Below are positions 1 to 10,560 of a DNA stretch of 64,000 nucleotides, in pieces. Made by a program: the position numbers and the translations under genes. The DNA comes from Lasiosphaeris hirsuta (lineage: Eukaryota > Ascomycota > Sordariomycetes > Sordariales > Lasiosphaeriaceae): contig JAUKUA010000008.1 of the NCBI GenBank assembly GCA_030549175.1, positions 124,001-188,000 of the forward strand. Direction: 5' to 3'. Position 1 is the first letter of the stretch; the number at the start of each line of letters is the position of its first letter. The notes beneath the pieces are model-generated. The model did no database searches, was not told where the DNA came from, and saw only the letters and a list, made by a program, of their open reading frames with translations.

Positions 1-724
1 AAACTTCCCAGGGTGTTAATAAAGAATGGGGTCTCCAAAATACCTGTAACAGTTTAGTACATTGTAAAGTAGGCCGTCAATGAAGTAGTTAAAGACTCTG
101 GCGTCGCTACGGCCACTTGCATTCACCCGGCTAGAGAAGCTTAACTGCGAACAGTCAATAACCTCACAGTCAATTGACAAATTTGGTCTCTGAAGCTAAA
201 AAAATCTTGACTTTGGTAGGATTGTGATGCTATCTTGGTGTCTTATACCGTCAGTGGGCTGGATTTGTAGAAAGGGAGGGGAGTTGGCGGGTTAAATTCA
301 AGATAGAGAGGGAGGGTGAGTGGGGGATGAAATGGTGATTAGAGAGAGAATGTGCCGGGGATTTTAATTGGTTACAAGTGAGGTCAGACGGCTACAGTGA
401 TTTGGGCGGGTCTTGGGTTGTTGTGCGAATCTCTTTATCTGTTGCTGGCTGTTGCGTGGCCTTGAATGCTTTGATGCCTCTTGGTGTCAAACATGAGCAG
501 GAAGACTCCAGACTGGCTTTACACTGGCGAGAGGCTCTTTACTGACGAGCGGCTCTTTGGACCTGTGGGGCTCGCCATCTGCCCACACGCTGCTGCAGTT
601 TCCTCTTCCCAACACCAACTAAATTCTTCTCGCGGTTACTCTCTCTTTATCCCTCACAAATGACTCGCAGTTTCTTGTCTCCAGCCCTGTTCATCAGCTC
701 TTCCTAACCGTCCGAATTCCCGCG
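1..724. other. Gene-poor flank, no gene supported
   Basis: No convincing coding sequence was found here. The only open frame of any size (481-663) has no ATG start in frame at its beginning and no recognisable domain. The base composition is balanced and CpA/TpG are not depleted, so this stretch does not look like RIP-damaged repeat. Confidence 0.4.
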
Positions 725-807
725 CTTTCTCCAGGACTATAAAACCCCCTCGGACGTCGATATCCTTCCGCGTTGTCTGAGCTCTCTCAGTTCGCTTAGA
801 TCAATAT
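725..807 (+). promoter_or_regulatory. Possible core promoter (TATA box) before a short ORF
   Basis: A good TATA match (ACTATAAAACC, about 735-745) is followed roughly 65 bases later by an ATG at 805 in the context ATCAATATGACC, after a pyrimidine-rich stretch. The ATG opens only a 24-codon frame before TGA. It could be a 5' remnant of a gene, a small first exon, or chance. Confidence 0.3.
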
Positions 808-1126
808 GACCACGAAGTGTGTCGTACTGTCTCGAGCTTGTCAATGCCGTTTCTACTCGAGGGAACTACGACTTTCGTGATGATGTAAAGAACCACGACT
901 AGATTTCGACGTGATATACCCAGTCGAATCAGTTCTAGCGGCGAATAGGCAACTGTTCTTAGGTTTAGTGGTGGTGTCACCTGATGCCGGCCTGACTATA
1001 ACATGACCCATCAAGAAATTCAACACCGTGGGGTATGGCGTTGGAAAACAAAGGTTTTTTTTTTTTCAGCTGTTAGTTACATACATAACCCAACACAGTG
1101 ACTGGTACTTTTCAGGTAACGATTTA

Positions 1127-1450
1127 ATGGAAGCGAGCCAAACGACTGAAGTGATTAGATTACTGTCAAATGCATCCTTAGGATTAATTAAGTACCTTCT
1201 TTTTAGTTTTCCAGGATATTATACTCTACGCCTGCACCTGCCATATACCATGTCTTGGCCCGAAAATGCGATCGGCCTTGACAAGGCGGAGTTTGTCTTC
1301 GGGTTCATGGTCGCGATTATGACCTTAGATGGCGTTTTTTACAGTGTATGGGCTAGCCGGTGGGAGCTCCTCATCAACGCAGTGATAAAGCACTTAGGGC
1401 GGACTTGTCAGGATGACAATGAGATGGGCTATTTCTTCCCGATCGTTTAG
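1127..1450 (+). CDS. Unrecognised 107-residue ORF, possibly decayed
   Basis: An open frame starts at ATG 1127 and ends with TAG at 1450. It could encode about 107 residues with two hydrophobic stretches, one near residues 16-30 and one near 60-85. I recognise no domain. There is no clear promoter, and a homopolymer T run lies just upstream at 1052-1063. It could be a fragment of a decayed gene continuing toward 2600, or a chance ORF. Confidence 0.2.
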   Translation: MEASQTTEVIRLLSNASLGLIKYLLFSFPGYYTLRLHLPYTMSWPENAIGLDKAEFVFGFMVAIMTLDGVFYSVWASRWELLINAVIKHLGRTCQDDNEMGYFFPIV

Positions 1451-1984
1451 AGGTATTATTTCTGGTGGTTTTGACTCGTCTCGACGATCCCGCCTCCAAA
1501 AGTCCTAAGCCTTGCCGATATCATCAAGGCGGGTGATGATGGCATCTTCACGTCTGGCATGATCCACAATCTCAAGTAGGAGCCGCTCAACGTGTCGAGG
1601 AAACCGATCTATGAGGCCGTTTTCCGACATGTACGGGACACCCGAGACGTGGGACTGGCAAGAGCCTAGGCTGCGGATGCTTGAGCATATGCCTCCACCA
1701 GGCGCCATCAACTACTAGAATCAAGCGCTACTCCCAGACACCGAAGAGACTTAAAACCACGGGTAGTGCTCTACTTTGGCTACTGTCCTTTTCCCGAACG
1801 GTGCTTCCTCCCCCAAGTCCCTTGTGACGGCAGTCACAGATGACCACACCAATAATTATCACAGCGAGCATACTGACCTAGAGGCGGGGATAATCTGGAC
1901 AGTGTACTCGCAGACAAAAAGCGGACGCTAGCCGGCACATAGTGGGAGGCCGTAGCCGATATTACGTTTGGTAGTCTTGCTCTA

Positions 1985-2536
1985 ATGTCAACTCAACTGC
2001 TCGTGGAAGTGGTAGATTTCAGCATCGCAACATCTAGACTGGAAGACGAGAAAGACATGAGGGACGACATGCTTACCCTCGATGAAGTCATGTGTCTAGT
2101 CAGCGATGGGATAGCTGACAAAATCGGGCAAGATCTACTTATTTGGCAAACGACTCGTAAAACGATTGTGATAGGTCGGCTCAGACTCGACTACGGCAGC
2201 CGGGCACTGGCGGTCTATGACGACTCGATGAGAGGGATTGTGCAAAGCTTTGCCACCTATTTGACACTACTCAAGGCGTTGATAGCTATGGTCCTGGGGT
2301 ACGATTTCAAGATGTTCTGTATGGTAGCCTCATCTGTCCCAATGCTACCCCACGGCTCCGTACATGTGTACTTCTTCAATATATTTGTCCGCGGTTCTCT
2401 CACTGCTATATGGACGGGGGGAGCGGATATGTGGATCCGGCGGGAGTCATCGTGCCTCCGGGTGTTGTCAAGATTAAGGTTCCCGCATACCTGCACGCCG
2501 GAGCTCAGTTATCACCAATTGAACCATCAACCTTGA
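1985..2536 (+). CDS. Unrecognised 183-residue ORF, possibly a gene fragment
   Basis: An ATG-initiated frame of 183 codons runs to TGA at 2536. The N-terminal half is acidic and charged; the middle (residues about 85-140) is hydrophobic and could hold membrane segments. No family motif is recognised. In the last 130 bases a second frame (2410-2634) reads a proline- and glycine-rich stretch that looks more protein-like, which suggests a frameshift in a decayed gene or a spliced gene I cannot resolve. Confidence 0.25.
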   Translation: MSTQLLVEVVDFSIATSRLEDEKDMRDDMLTLDEVMCLVSDGIADKIGQDLLIWQTTRKTIVIGRLRLDYGSRALAVYDDSMRGIVQSFATYLTLLKALIAMVLGYDFKMFCMVASSVPMLPHGSVHVYFFNIFVRGSLTAIWTGGADMWIRRESSCLRVLSRLRFPHTCTPELSYHQLNHQP

Positions 2537-3358
2537 GAAGCAATCCGGATTGCAACCCGCACCCTCCCAAATGTTCTGAAACGCCGGCTAAGGCGCTGCC
2601 TTACGGCTTTTTTTTTTTTTCTTTTTGGCTATAAACGATAGGATATAGCATGTTAAAGTGGATACTCGCCCGTGTCATATGTGGCGAAATGCACTTAAAG
2701 TGATAGGACATCAATTGACTCGATGGAAACTCACACAATGTTACTATCTAGGAGAAGGAGTTAAGCCTATGAGCTTTCCCACCTTAAGATGGCTCTCTTG
2801 GACTCCTCCGATTGCTCAATTACATGTGTTTGCCTTTCCGGTGGTTGGCTGAAGTCTTGTATGGTACTGCTAACGCAACATCCCCTTTTTCTTGTCGAAG
2901 CCGTTGTTGGCTGTTGCGTTGCAGGGATGTCCCTGGCAATTGAATTGAGTGCCATTTGCCCACATCATGTATTCTGGATGCTCGAGAGCAACCAGAAGAA
3001 GAATAGTAGCGAGGTAGTATCAAGCTTCGCTACTTTGGGGAACAGAGCCATACTGAGGGGAGGTATCAGTAGTATATATAGATTTTAAGCATTCAACAAC
3101 AAACCGTCAGGGTGATCTCTTTACTCTGGATTGCGGTGCACGGCGCATATAGTAGCAATTGAATAAAATGGCATCTTAATCGATTTCTACATGGGTATTT
3201 GACTCTCCTGGTCCCCTCAGTAACCTTCTGGTTGACTGGTTGTCTGCCCGGAACTAGGTGTTTTTTTCACACCTCTAGCTTAGTTCCCGAAAAGCACTGC
3301 CTTTTTACATCTTGACCACGGCTCATGGAAACGCTTCTTTTCACTAGGTGAGGGCTTG

Positions 3359-3784
3359 TCATGGCAACATCGCTGGGAGAGCCATGAACACCCCCAGCAG
3401 CGCGAAAAAGACTGTTCCGGCCACCGGGTCCCTATCCCAGATCCAGTCCTGCCAATCTTTATCCTCGCCCTGGTGAATCCAAGCGTAAAGTCTACCCTCA
3501 ATGGCCAGAAACCACAAGAGTGCGAGGGCACCGACAGCGATAAGTCTACCCTTGCCCTGGTTGTTGTACCGTGAGCTTCCGCTAGATTGTGCCTTGTGTC
3601 GGGTTAATACAAGTCGAGCTGATCTCCAGATGACAGCCATCATGAGTGGCATTTCCAGCAGCTGTGCATATCTACTACCGATGCGTGGTTCGATAATGGG
3701 AACGCGGATTATGCCGCAGAGGAAGCCGCCTGTAAAGACTAGGAGGGTGTAAATGAAACTTGTAGAGAGTATTTCTAGTGCCAT
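3359..3784 (-). CDS. Small integral membrane protein, 141 residues, conserved-looking family of unknown function
   Basis: A single-exon frame starts at ATG (3784) and ends at 3359. Three hydrophobic segments are evident: residues about 8-27, 84-103 and 121-139. Short signature pieces are a G-FxxGxIRVPxxxPR-G block near residues 19-36, an LLEMPLMM block near 42-50, and a DPVAGTVFFALLG block near 118-131. From memory, small uncharacterised membrane proteins with this block order occur in bacteria and in fungi; no function is established. The protein is probably a 3-4-helix inner or organellar membrane protein. The start is supported by the hydrophobic N-terminus immediately after the Met and by a T/C-rich stretch just upstream on the coding strand. 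Frame and composition suggest it is intact. Confidence 0.6.
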   Translation of the reverse strand: MALEILSTSFIYTLLVFTGGFLCGIIRVPIIEPRIGSRYAQLLEMPLMMAVIWRSARLVLTRHKAQSSGSSRYNNQGKGRLIAVGALALLWFLAIEGRLYAWIHQGEDKDWQDWIWDRDPVAGTVFFALLGVFMALPAMLP

Positions 3785-5718
3785 TTTGAAACCTCTTTTT
3801 TTCTTGTGATGGCTCGGTGTTAGAGGAAGTCGTTTTTCGTTATTAAGTCGAGGAAGGGAACGAAGAGTAGAATGATGTAGGGATGTATCTGGGTCTGCTG
3901 GGGATGTTAATCAGGTGATAGTGGAGAGACTCCCGCATTGATGACTAATACGAAGCGCAGTGGGATGGGCCATCACCCCCCAAAAATGGCTTCTCTATAA
4001 TAGCACTCCCCCTGTTTAACTACCCCAAAATCGAGGACCGCCCATGCTTGTAGTCATGTGATCTTTCGTCACCGTTGATCAGTCCAGATCAGCCCTGGCT
4101 CAGCTTTGGCAAATCTATCCATCAAACAGCACAGCTTTGCGAGAAGGTGCAAATTTACTCGGATACCGTGATGTTAAAGTCCTGGCTCTGAGGATGCGGC
4201 TACCCTTAGCAGCGCTTGAAATGGGTGCTAACGTGCTATCTGAAGGGTTATCGGAACCTAGATAGTTGCTTAGGTATCCTTTATAGCACGTAAGGGATTA
4301 GAGTGTTTAAAACGCTGTAAATAAGCTCCAGATAAGTGTAAAATTTACGTATTTAGGGCTTAACAGACGGGTAGCCTAAATTACAGTAAGTCGGAAGTTA
4401 TAGACCTAAAATCAGGGGCAGGTATACACTGGGCTGACACGAGCTAAGAAGATAAAGAAACTCACAATAACAGCGGCATCTCTGACGTTCGCCCCGACCC
4501 TTCTGGACCTTTGTTCCAAAAATAGCACCTCGTGCGGTTCTTGATTCATAAGCAGCTTTATAGACGCACGCTATTCTTTTCGGTCCAAATTGATACTCTC
4601 CCTCATTACGATAAATCTGGCCAGTCCGTCAGACGAAGCATAGTAGTTGAAGCCATTTGCTTGGCATAGGCTAACAGATCTTCCTGAGGTAAGTGGAACC
4701 ATGGATATGAGCCAAGTCCAATTACTCTGTGAGCACTTGCAGAAAGTCTTTTGACTGTGACGTAACAGCAAAGTGTCAGCCAACCCATCTTCCTTAGTAC
4801 TTCAGTGGTTGATCATTATCAAACTCGCAAAAGGATAATTCGTAGGTACGTGCGCATCGTGACGAAACACGCCTTTTGGCTTCCTTATCGACATTTCATA
4901 ATGTATGAGCAATCAGCTTCTCGCCTCATGCAGTCTAAATTTGGGATCTTGTCTCACTCCGCTTTGCTAGCCGCATCAAAGCATGGGCCGTGGATATTGT
5001 GGCATGTCAACTAAAAGCGACAGCGGATTTATCATGATGAGAAGCGAGATACAATCGATCTTTCTTTCTCTCTTCCCACACCACGCCCAACTCATCCCCA
5101 AACGTCGGTGTAATCCAATCCAATTTCCGCACGACGGGGTCTTTGTCTTTTAGTCTGAAATACCGCACAGGAGCTGAAATCTGGGGGAGAAATGGATCCG
5201 AAGCCATTCTGACGAGGCTAACAACCTTGAAAGCACAAGGCATATATCCCTTTCCTTTTTTTTCCTTTTTGTGGTTTTGTGTGGTGGCACATTGGGCTTT
5301 CACGCAAGAGCTGATGATTGATAGCGACCCTATGCATCAATTGTCCGGTGGGAATCAGTTTGACCCTGAATTGGAACACGGTGGCTGCCGTTTCGACTCA
5401 CATGGTAGCGCATGTTTCTGAAAGCGTCCGACCCTGGAATGGATTGCATTCCCTAAACAAACCACGGCTTACCGTCTCGTTGGCCGCGTTCCGACACAGC
5501 CACATTTCAACCCGACAAAGGTGGCGTCTGTCCGTATCAACTGAACATTAAATCATCAAGTGTCGCCGATTGACGACCCGCCCTCCCACGCCCTCTTAGC
5601 CCCCCTCGAAATACTTTCCACTGCTTTTCAGCTCATTCGGAACTTGTCTCAATCACTCGCGTCACCAACTCATCCCAATCCTCGTCTAAACGAAGACAAC
5701 AACAGTCGGCAATCGAAA
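3785..5718. other. Intergenic region, including 5' leader of the next gene
   Basis: Several short open frames occur on both strands but none has a recognisable domain or splice pattern. The last 150 bases are rich in C and T with CAAC motifs, typical of a filamentous fungal 5' untranslated leader, and run up to the ATG at 5719. Confidence 0.4.
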
Positions 5719-7006
5719 ATGGAGACACCTAACAGCCGTGTGACTTTCACGGCCCAGCTCCCGGGACGCGATGGGCCGCAGTGTGTTGAGCTCTGCTTTC
5801 ACTCAACATGGAAGCCGTCGCGTCGGCCACTCGTCATCCACTTTGACAAGGACGGTTCCGTCTCACCTGGAGGCGAGCCCCACGCCGGCGAAGTGGTCGT
5901 GGCCAAGTGTTTTACTTCCCCGCAAGCTCCGACCCCCTGATACCGCCGCAAGTACAACGACTGGTGCTGTGCTTTCCGTCTGCGGAATGTCTTGATCATG
6001 CTGCCGCTCGCTCTCGTCTGTGTCACCATGTGCACTGTCCCCCCCCCCCTTCCCACAGGATGGCGATGCCGTGCCAAACGAGATGGGCGTGTACATTTAT
6101 CCCCTCGACGAATCCATTGCCAACATTGCAGTCCCCTACGCCAATGTTCTTTTCGGGCTCTCTAAGCCTCTTGCTCCTACCCAGGGCCACCTCTCGCCTG
6201 GCCTCCCGCTGCACATGCTCATCGAGCTGGGAAGAAGCATTGGGCGTTTACGCTGGTACGTACACAGAGCTCCTGAGGACTTTAAAGAAATGTGCAGGGG
6301 GTACGTCAGCAGTGCCAGCGTGGCCCGAAGTGCGTTGGGACGTCTTGGTAGCACCGATCGTGACCGAAACGACTTTCTGGCCTGGACGACGTCCAACTTG
6401 AAGGGTGTCGCGGAAGGCCTGACGTCCATCGAACGGGACATTGAGGATAGGTTCCTAGAGACTATGGACAGTATCGTGGCCGTCAGGAGTGGTGGTGACG
6501 ACAGTCAATTTCGGAACGTCACCGCGATGGCCATTGCATCACTGGCGATTCACTACGCGGACCGTTGGGCCCAGGACCACAACCGGCACACCTTGGAGTT
6601 CAACGTACTTCAGGAAGCGGTGGGAAACATGTCGTTCAGCGAGGGGTACATTATGGATGGTATGAAGCATCTGGCGACAGCCCAGGGCTACAAGCATGGC
6701 GAGTAAAGGTCCCTTGCCACCACTACTACGTATTGTTGATAGCTGACATTGATTACTTCTTGTAGCAAGGTCCAGCAGGCGTTGAAGTCTCTGGAAACAA
6801 GTCTCCTGCCCGGCTTTGCTCAATGGACCGATCGTGTTCATGCGGTTGGGAGCGAGTTGCAACGTTGCAAGGCCGACTCGGAACGTCTGCATGCCGATAT
6901 GACCGAGTTTTTGCACGAAGGCCATGCTCCGTATTCACTGAGACGCATGTGGACGGTTTCGAAGGCTATTCTCAGGGAGCAGGCCGCCGTGTCTCCCTGT
7001 TTTTGA
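5719..7006 (+). CDS. Three-exon gene of unrecognised family, paralogue 1
   Basis: Translation most likely starts at ATG 5719 (context TCGAAAATGGAG), after a C/T-rich leader. Exon 1 runs to about 5892-5908; its donor is not resolved because no GT in the required phase fits the consensus. Exon 2 starts at 6059 after a polypyrimidine tract and CCCACAG, and ends at 6702. Intron 2 (6703-6765) has donor GTAAAG, branch site GCTGAC and acceptor TGTAG. Exon 3 (6766-7006) ends in TGA. The product is about 355 residues, mostly helical and charged, with no signal peptide. The block NMSFSEGYIMDGMKHLA before intron 2 and the helical stretch after it match the minus-strand gene at 8925-10147 with the same intron phase, so the two are paralogues. 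No catalytic motif is seen. Confidence 0.55.
6703..6765 (+). other. Spliceosomal intron 2 of paralogue 1
   Basis: This is a 63-base phase-2 intron with donor GTAAAG, a GCTGAC branch-like motif at about 6741-6746 and acceptor TTGTAG. Removing it joins two frames that align continuously with the minus-strand paralogue. Confidence 0.7.
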
Positions 7007-8924
7007 TGGGCTCTGGTTTATCCGCTTGGGTCTGGATGTAGCGATTGATCAAGTTGGCGCTCGAAGAAGAGAGTCAAAAGCCACGCAAGATGAGGCATGG
7101 AAAGTTCACGGACAAGCATGCGGTAACTGGTGGGGGCAGTGTGGTGATGGCGCAGATAGATCTTGGTCATCGCGAGCCGGTTTCCCGCTTGGTAGGGAAG
7201 TGTAGGTACCTCAGGCAGTTGGTCTTCTCTCGTGGGATTATTTACTCACCTTGCCTTTAGCAATGATCTCTTTGCTTCTGCGTACATCCTGGAGCGTTAT
7301 GTGGTGACCATGTGTAGGCGGTGGCAGGCCATCTCTTGAGGTCAGTGAATTAGCCTTGGAAAGTGACGTCTGCTCCTGCATTGTTTCGCTTATACCTGCC
7401 CTTTTGCCTTGTCCCTCTTCTGGGGGCTTGTTCTTTTTGCTGCACCAAGTTGGCATTAGCCCCCCACTTGATAAGACACTATATCTGAGGACGAGATTTT
7501 GTAAAGCTTACAAGATTCATTTCACACCTCTAATGCGGCATGTGTGCCCCACTGATGTCGAAATACATCACTCCCAGCGCTCTCGCCATCGCTTCAGCCA
7601 CTTTGCCAAGAGCGCGCAGTCGAGTGAGCGCTTTGCAACTTGACCGCCACTTCAAAACAACACACTCACAACACGCTCAATTACGCTCAATACCGTTGAT
7701 ACACGTAGTATTTTGACACTTTAGCCTTCACCGCCCGAACTTTCTTTGCTAACGGCTTTTGACAGCCCCTGGCAGCCCTGACAGTGGTGTGGCTGTAACG
7801 TGGTGTGTGGAAGAAGTGGAGGTGGAGGATGTATGTGGTGCAAATTGATGATCGGTACGGTGCATCTTCACGGTCTCAATCTTTTTGGATCTGCACTCCC
7901 GTCCAGTCCGCCTAACTGCCTACCAAGCTCATGGAAGTCAAGCTGGCGCGGACACCAGCACCTTCAAGGTAGTATAATTAAATCCATCACACGCAAAGCC
8001 TGCTGGTGGCGAGCGACGCCGAAGGACGGTTGGAATGTTCTCGAGCAGCCTGTCTATAAGAGTGAAGCGTAATGCATTCTCTTCTTTGGAAGTTTTGGGC
8101 CTTAAATGCTATAGCCTGCCATTAGATAGGTTGAATTCAATTCTCCCCATGCGGTTTCATACGGCTGCCAGCGACCCATGGGAACAGACCTGGTTGCAAA
8201 GAATAAGTTTCCAGCATCTACAGCCGGTTCTACCTACTCAGCGCCCTCTGATAATCTGGCAAGCCCTGGGTGGCCACAGTAGCTACACCACAGCTACTAC
8301 TAGTATCGCATATGATTTCTAAGGCGTGTGACTGGGGGCCAAGTTGAGTACGTCTTTGTCGCACTGGAAGCAGTGGGTTGCTAAGCTCTTGGGAGCGTAG
8401 CCCCTTGCGGGCAGCACTCTCCTCTCACACGCACTCTCTTTTGTTATAAGTAACCGCGCTCTCGCGCTCCTTGTGTTTTATAGCGACTTCGATATACAAT
8501 TCATTCTATCTATTACATGCCTTCTGCAGCCATCTTCTTCAGTGTAACAGTCTTGGAGCCACCGAGTAAAGATGGTTAATTATTACTTCAGCGGGTAAAA
8601 GAACCCAGACTACATCAGAACTGAATTTTTAAGTATGACTATCTTGGGTTCAAATATTTGACGAGGGGAAGCACGTGCGGCTGTGTTTATGTGGTGGTGT
8701 GCGGCTATAATTGTCGCTGTTTATCTCTTGTTGACCAGCTTAGCAACAAGGGGCGTGTCAAGTATAGAACACTTGAATTCTGAGGACACGACCCTGATAT
8801 ATAAGGTAGATGCAAAAGCCGCGCAATTTGCTCATAAAAGCGCGGCTTGCACCAAAAAAACGACGGCAAGCCGTAGAGCACTCATGATACATGATGTATG
8901 TCAATAGACTCACTTGTAAAGTTG
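7007..8924. other. Intergenic region between convergent paralogues
   Basis: No gene is supported in these 1.9 kb. It should contain the 3' untranslated regions of both flanking genes. Short frames on both strands lack motifs. Composition is balanced and there is no sign of RIP. Confidence 0.4.
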
Positions 8925-10147
8925 TCAAAATGCTGATGAGCTCAAGTTGACGGACGTGAATGCCCTCAACCCAAGATGCAGAGGGCCACGGCCACATCGC
9001 GCTGAACTTCCCTCCCGGCCTGCATCTACATACCTAGTCCTGGCCAGCAACTGTCCGAACACTGCCCGCTGTCCATTGACGGGGTCGGCGGGCTTGGCTC
9101 TGTCAGCTGCCTTGATGAAGTCGCGCTTTTGCTCCTGCAGCATTTCGGTGCTCTTTTCTACGTCCCGCACAAGGGAAGACAAGTCGTTCAACACAACAAC
9201 ACATGGCTCCTCTGCCAAAAAGAGGGTGCTCCATCGAGACGGCAGCATATGCCTATCCACAGCAAAGCTTGCTAGGCCGTGCTGAAGAGAAGAAAACTCC
9301 ATCTGAAGCTCCAACTCCTTGCTAGCCAGGCCGATGCGTGCCAACCATGCATAGAAGGCGGGGACATGAACTTGGCGAAGCTGCGCAAGCGCGGAATTGA
9401 TGATGGGAATGTCGCTGCGACAGGACATCAGCTTCGGAACGGGTCGGGGTGGGGTCATGTCGACTTACGGGTCGCTGGCGTACCTCTTGCTTCAGGCTAT
9501 TTGACCCATGCCATCCACTATCCAGCCCTGGTCGCCTTCCATGTTGAGAGCAGCCTCCTCGGTACGGGCGAGATTGTCAGCGGTGGCGGATAGCCATTGC
9601 ATGAAAGGATCCAAGCGACGCCCAACGCGAGAGGTAATAGCCATGGATGTCTGATTCTGGTCATGCCTTCGCGCATAGACGAATCCGTACAGGTTGTTGT
9701 GGTAGGCCTCCTCGCGGCCGGGAAGCGGCAAAGTCATGGCGTCAGGCCTTGCAGAGCTTGACCTGGCGACAGGAGGCTAGCATGAGAGAGGCAATCGAGA
9801 TGGGTTCTTCGAGGTGAAAGAGCGATGGCGTCGAGTGAGTAGTGATAGCTGTGAAAATTATGTCCCAAAGGGAATCCGCAGAGCGGTACCCGTGAGATTC
9901 ATGGGGGGAAAAGCGCGCCGAGGAGGGCGAAGCAAACAAGAAAAACAGCAGCAATGGCCATGCGGACAGAAACGGGATTGGACGGACCTTTCTCGACAGA
10001 GGTCATGGCACAGGAGATGCCGTCGTCACCCACAACAACCTGGTCTCTGTCAATAAAGTGGAGTGAAATGGCGTCTTTGTGGGGCGTACAGGACGGCTGA
10101 AAGCAAAACGTGACAGGCTGCTCGTCCGCCACGCTCTCGCTAATCAT
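8925..10147 (-). pseudogene. Four-exon gene of unrecognised family, paralogue 2, with an in-frame TGA
   Basis: The start is ATG 10147. Exon 1 is 9988-10147, exon 2 is 9763-9848, exon 3 is 9469-9710 and exon 4 is 9414 down to about 8925. The three introns are 139, 52 and 54 bases, with donors GTCCGT, GTCAAG and GTAAGT, and acceptors CACAG, GCGAG and CGCAG; all phases agree. The block NMEGDQGWIVDGMGQIA in exon 3 matches paralogue 1, and the exon 3/4 junction has the same phase. Codon 73 of exon 3 is TGA (9492-9494), with no length change against paralogue 1, which fits a single CGA-to-TGA nonsense change or a sequencing error. A further GTATGT donor at 9028-9033 suggests the 3' end may be spliced differently. 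No function is recognised; the protein would be cytosolic and helical. Confidence 0.55.
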
Positions 10148-10560
10148 GGCCCTGAGAGGCCTGACCCCGCCTCGGCCTCTCACGGGGGGCTTGCCAGAGC
10201 GCGGCGGCAGCGGCGGCAGCTACACAAGGACACGGTAGACATGTGCCACATCGGCGTTGGTCTTGTCAAAATCCGGGGGCGTCATTGCGTTAACCCTGCA
10301 GGAAGACTTGAGGTGGCGGCGTGATTTGCTGGCGTGCACCTGCATTGTACGCCGGACTCAATGTGTTTCTCCCGAGTACATAGCTGCTCATTCCAGCCCC
10401 CCAAGCCTTGCCGTCTGGGGGCAACGTGTCTCTCTCCGCCGTTTGCAAACAAGACACCGTTTCGAAACGGCACTACCAATTAATTGCCAGTCGGGTTTGG
10501 CATCTTCACTATCAAGAAATGGTGATCTCTCACACTGTGCACCAACAAACTTTAAGTTTT
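10148..10560. other. Upstream region of paralogue 2 and edge of the AT-rich block
   Basis: Balanced-composition DNA without a supported gene. It contains short GGCGGCAG repeats (about 10200-10220), probably in the promoter of the minus-strand gene. At about 10,560 the composition switches abruptly to AT-rich, RIP-damaged repeat. Confidence 0.4.
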
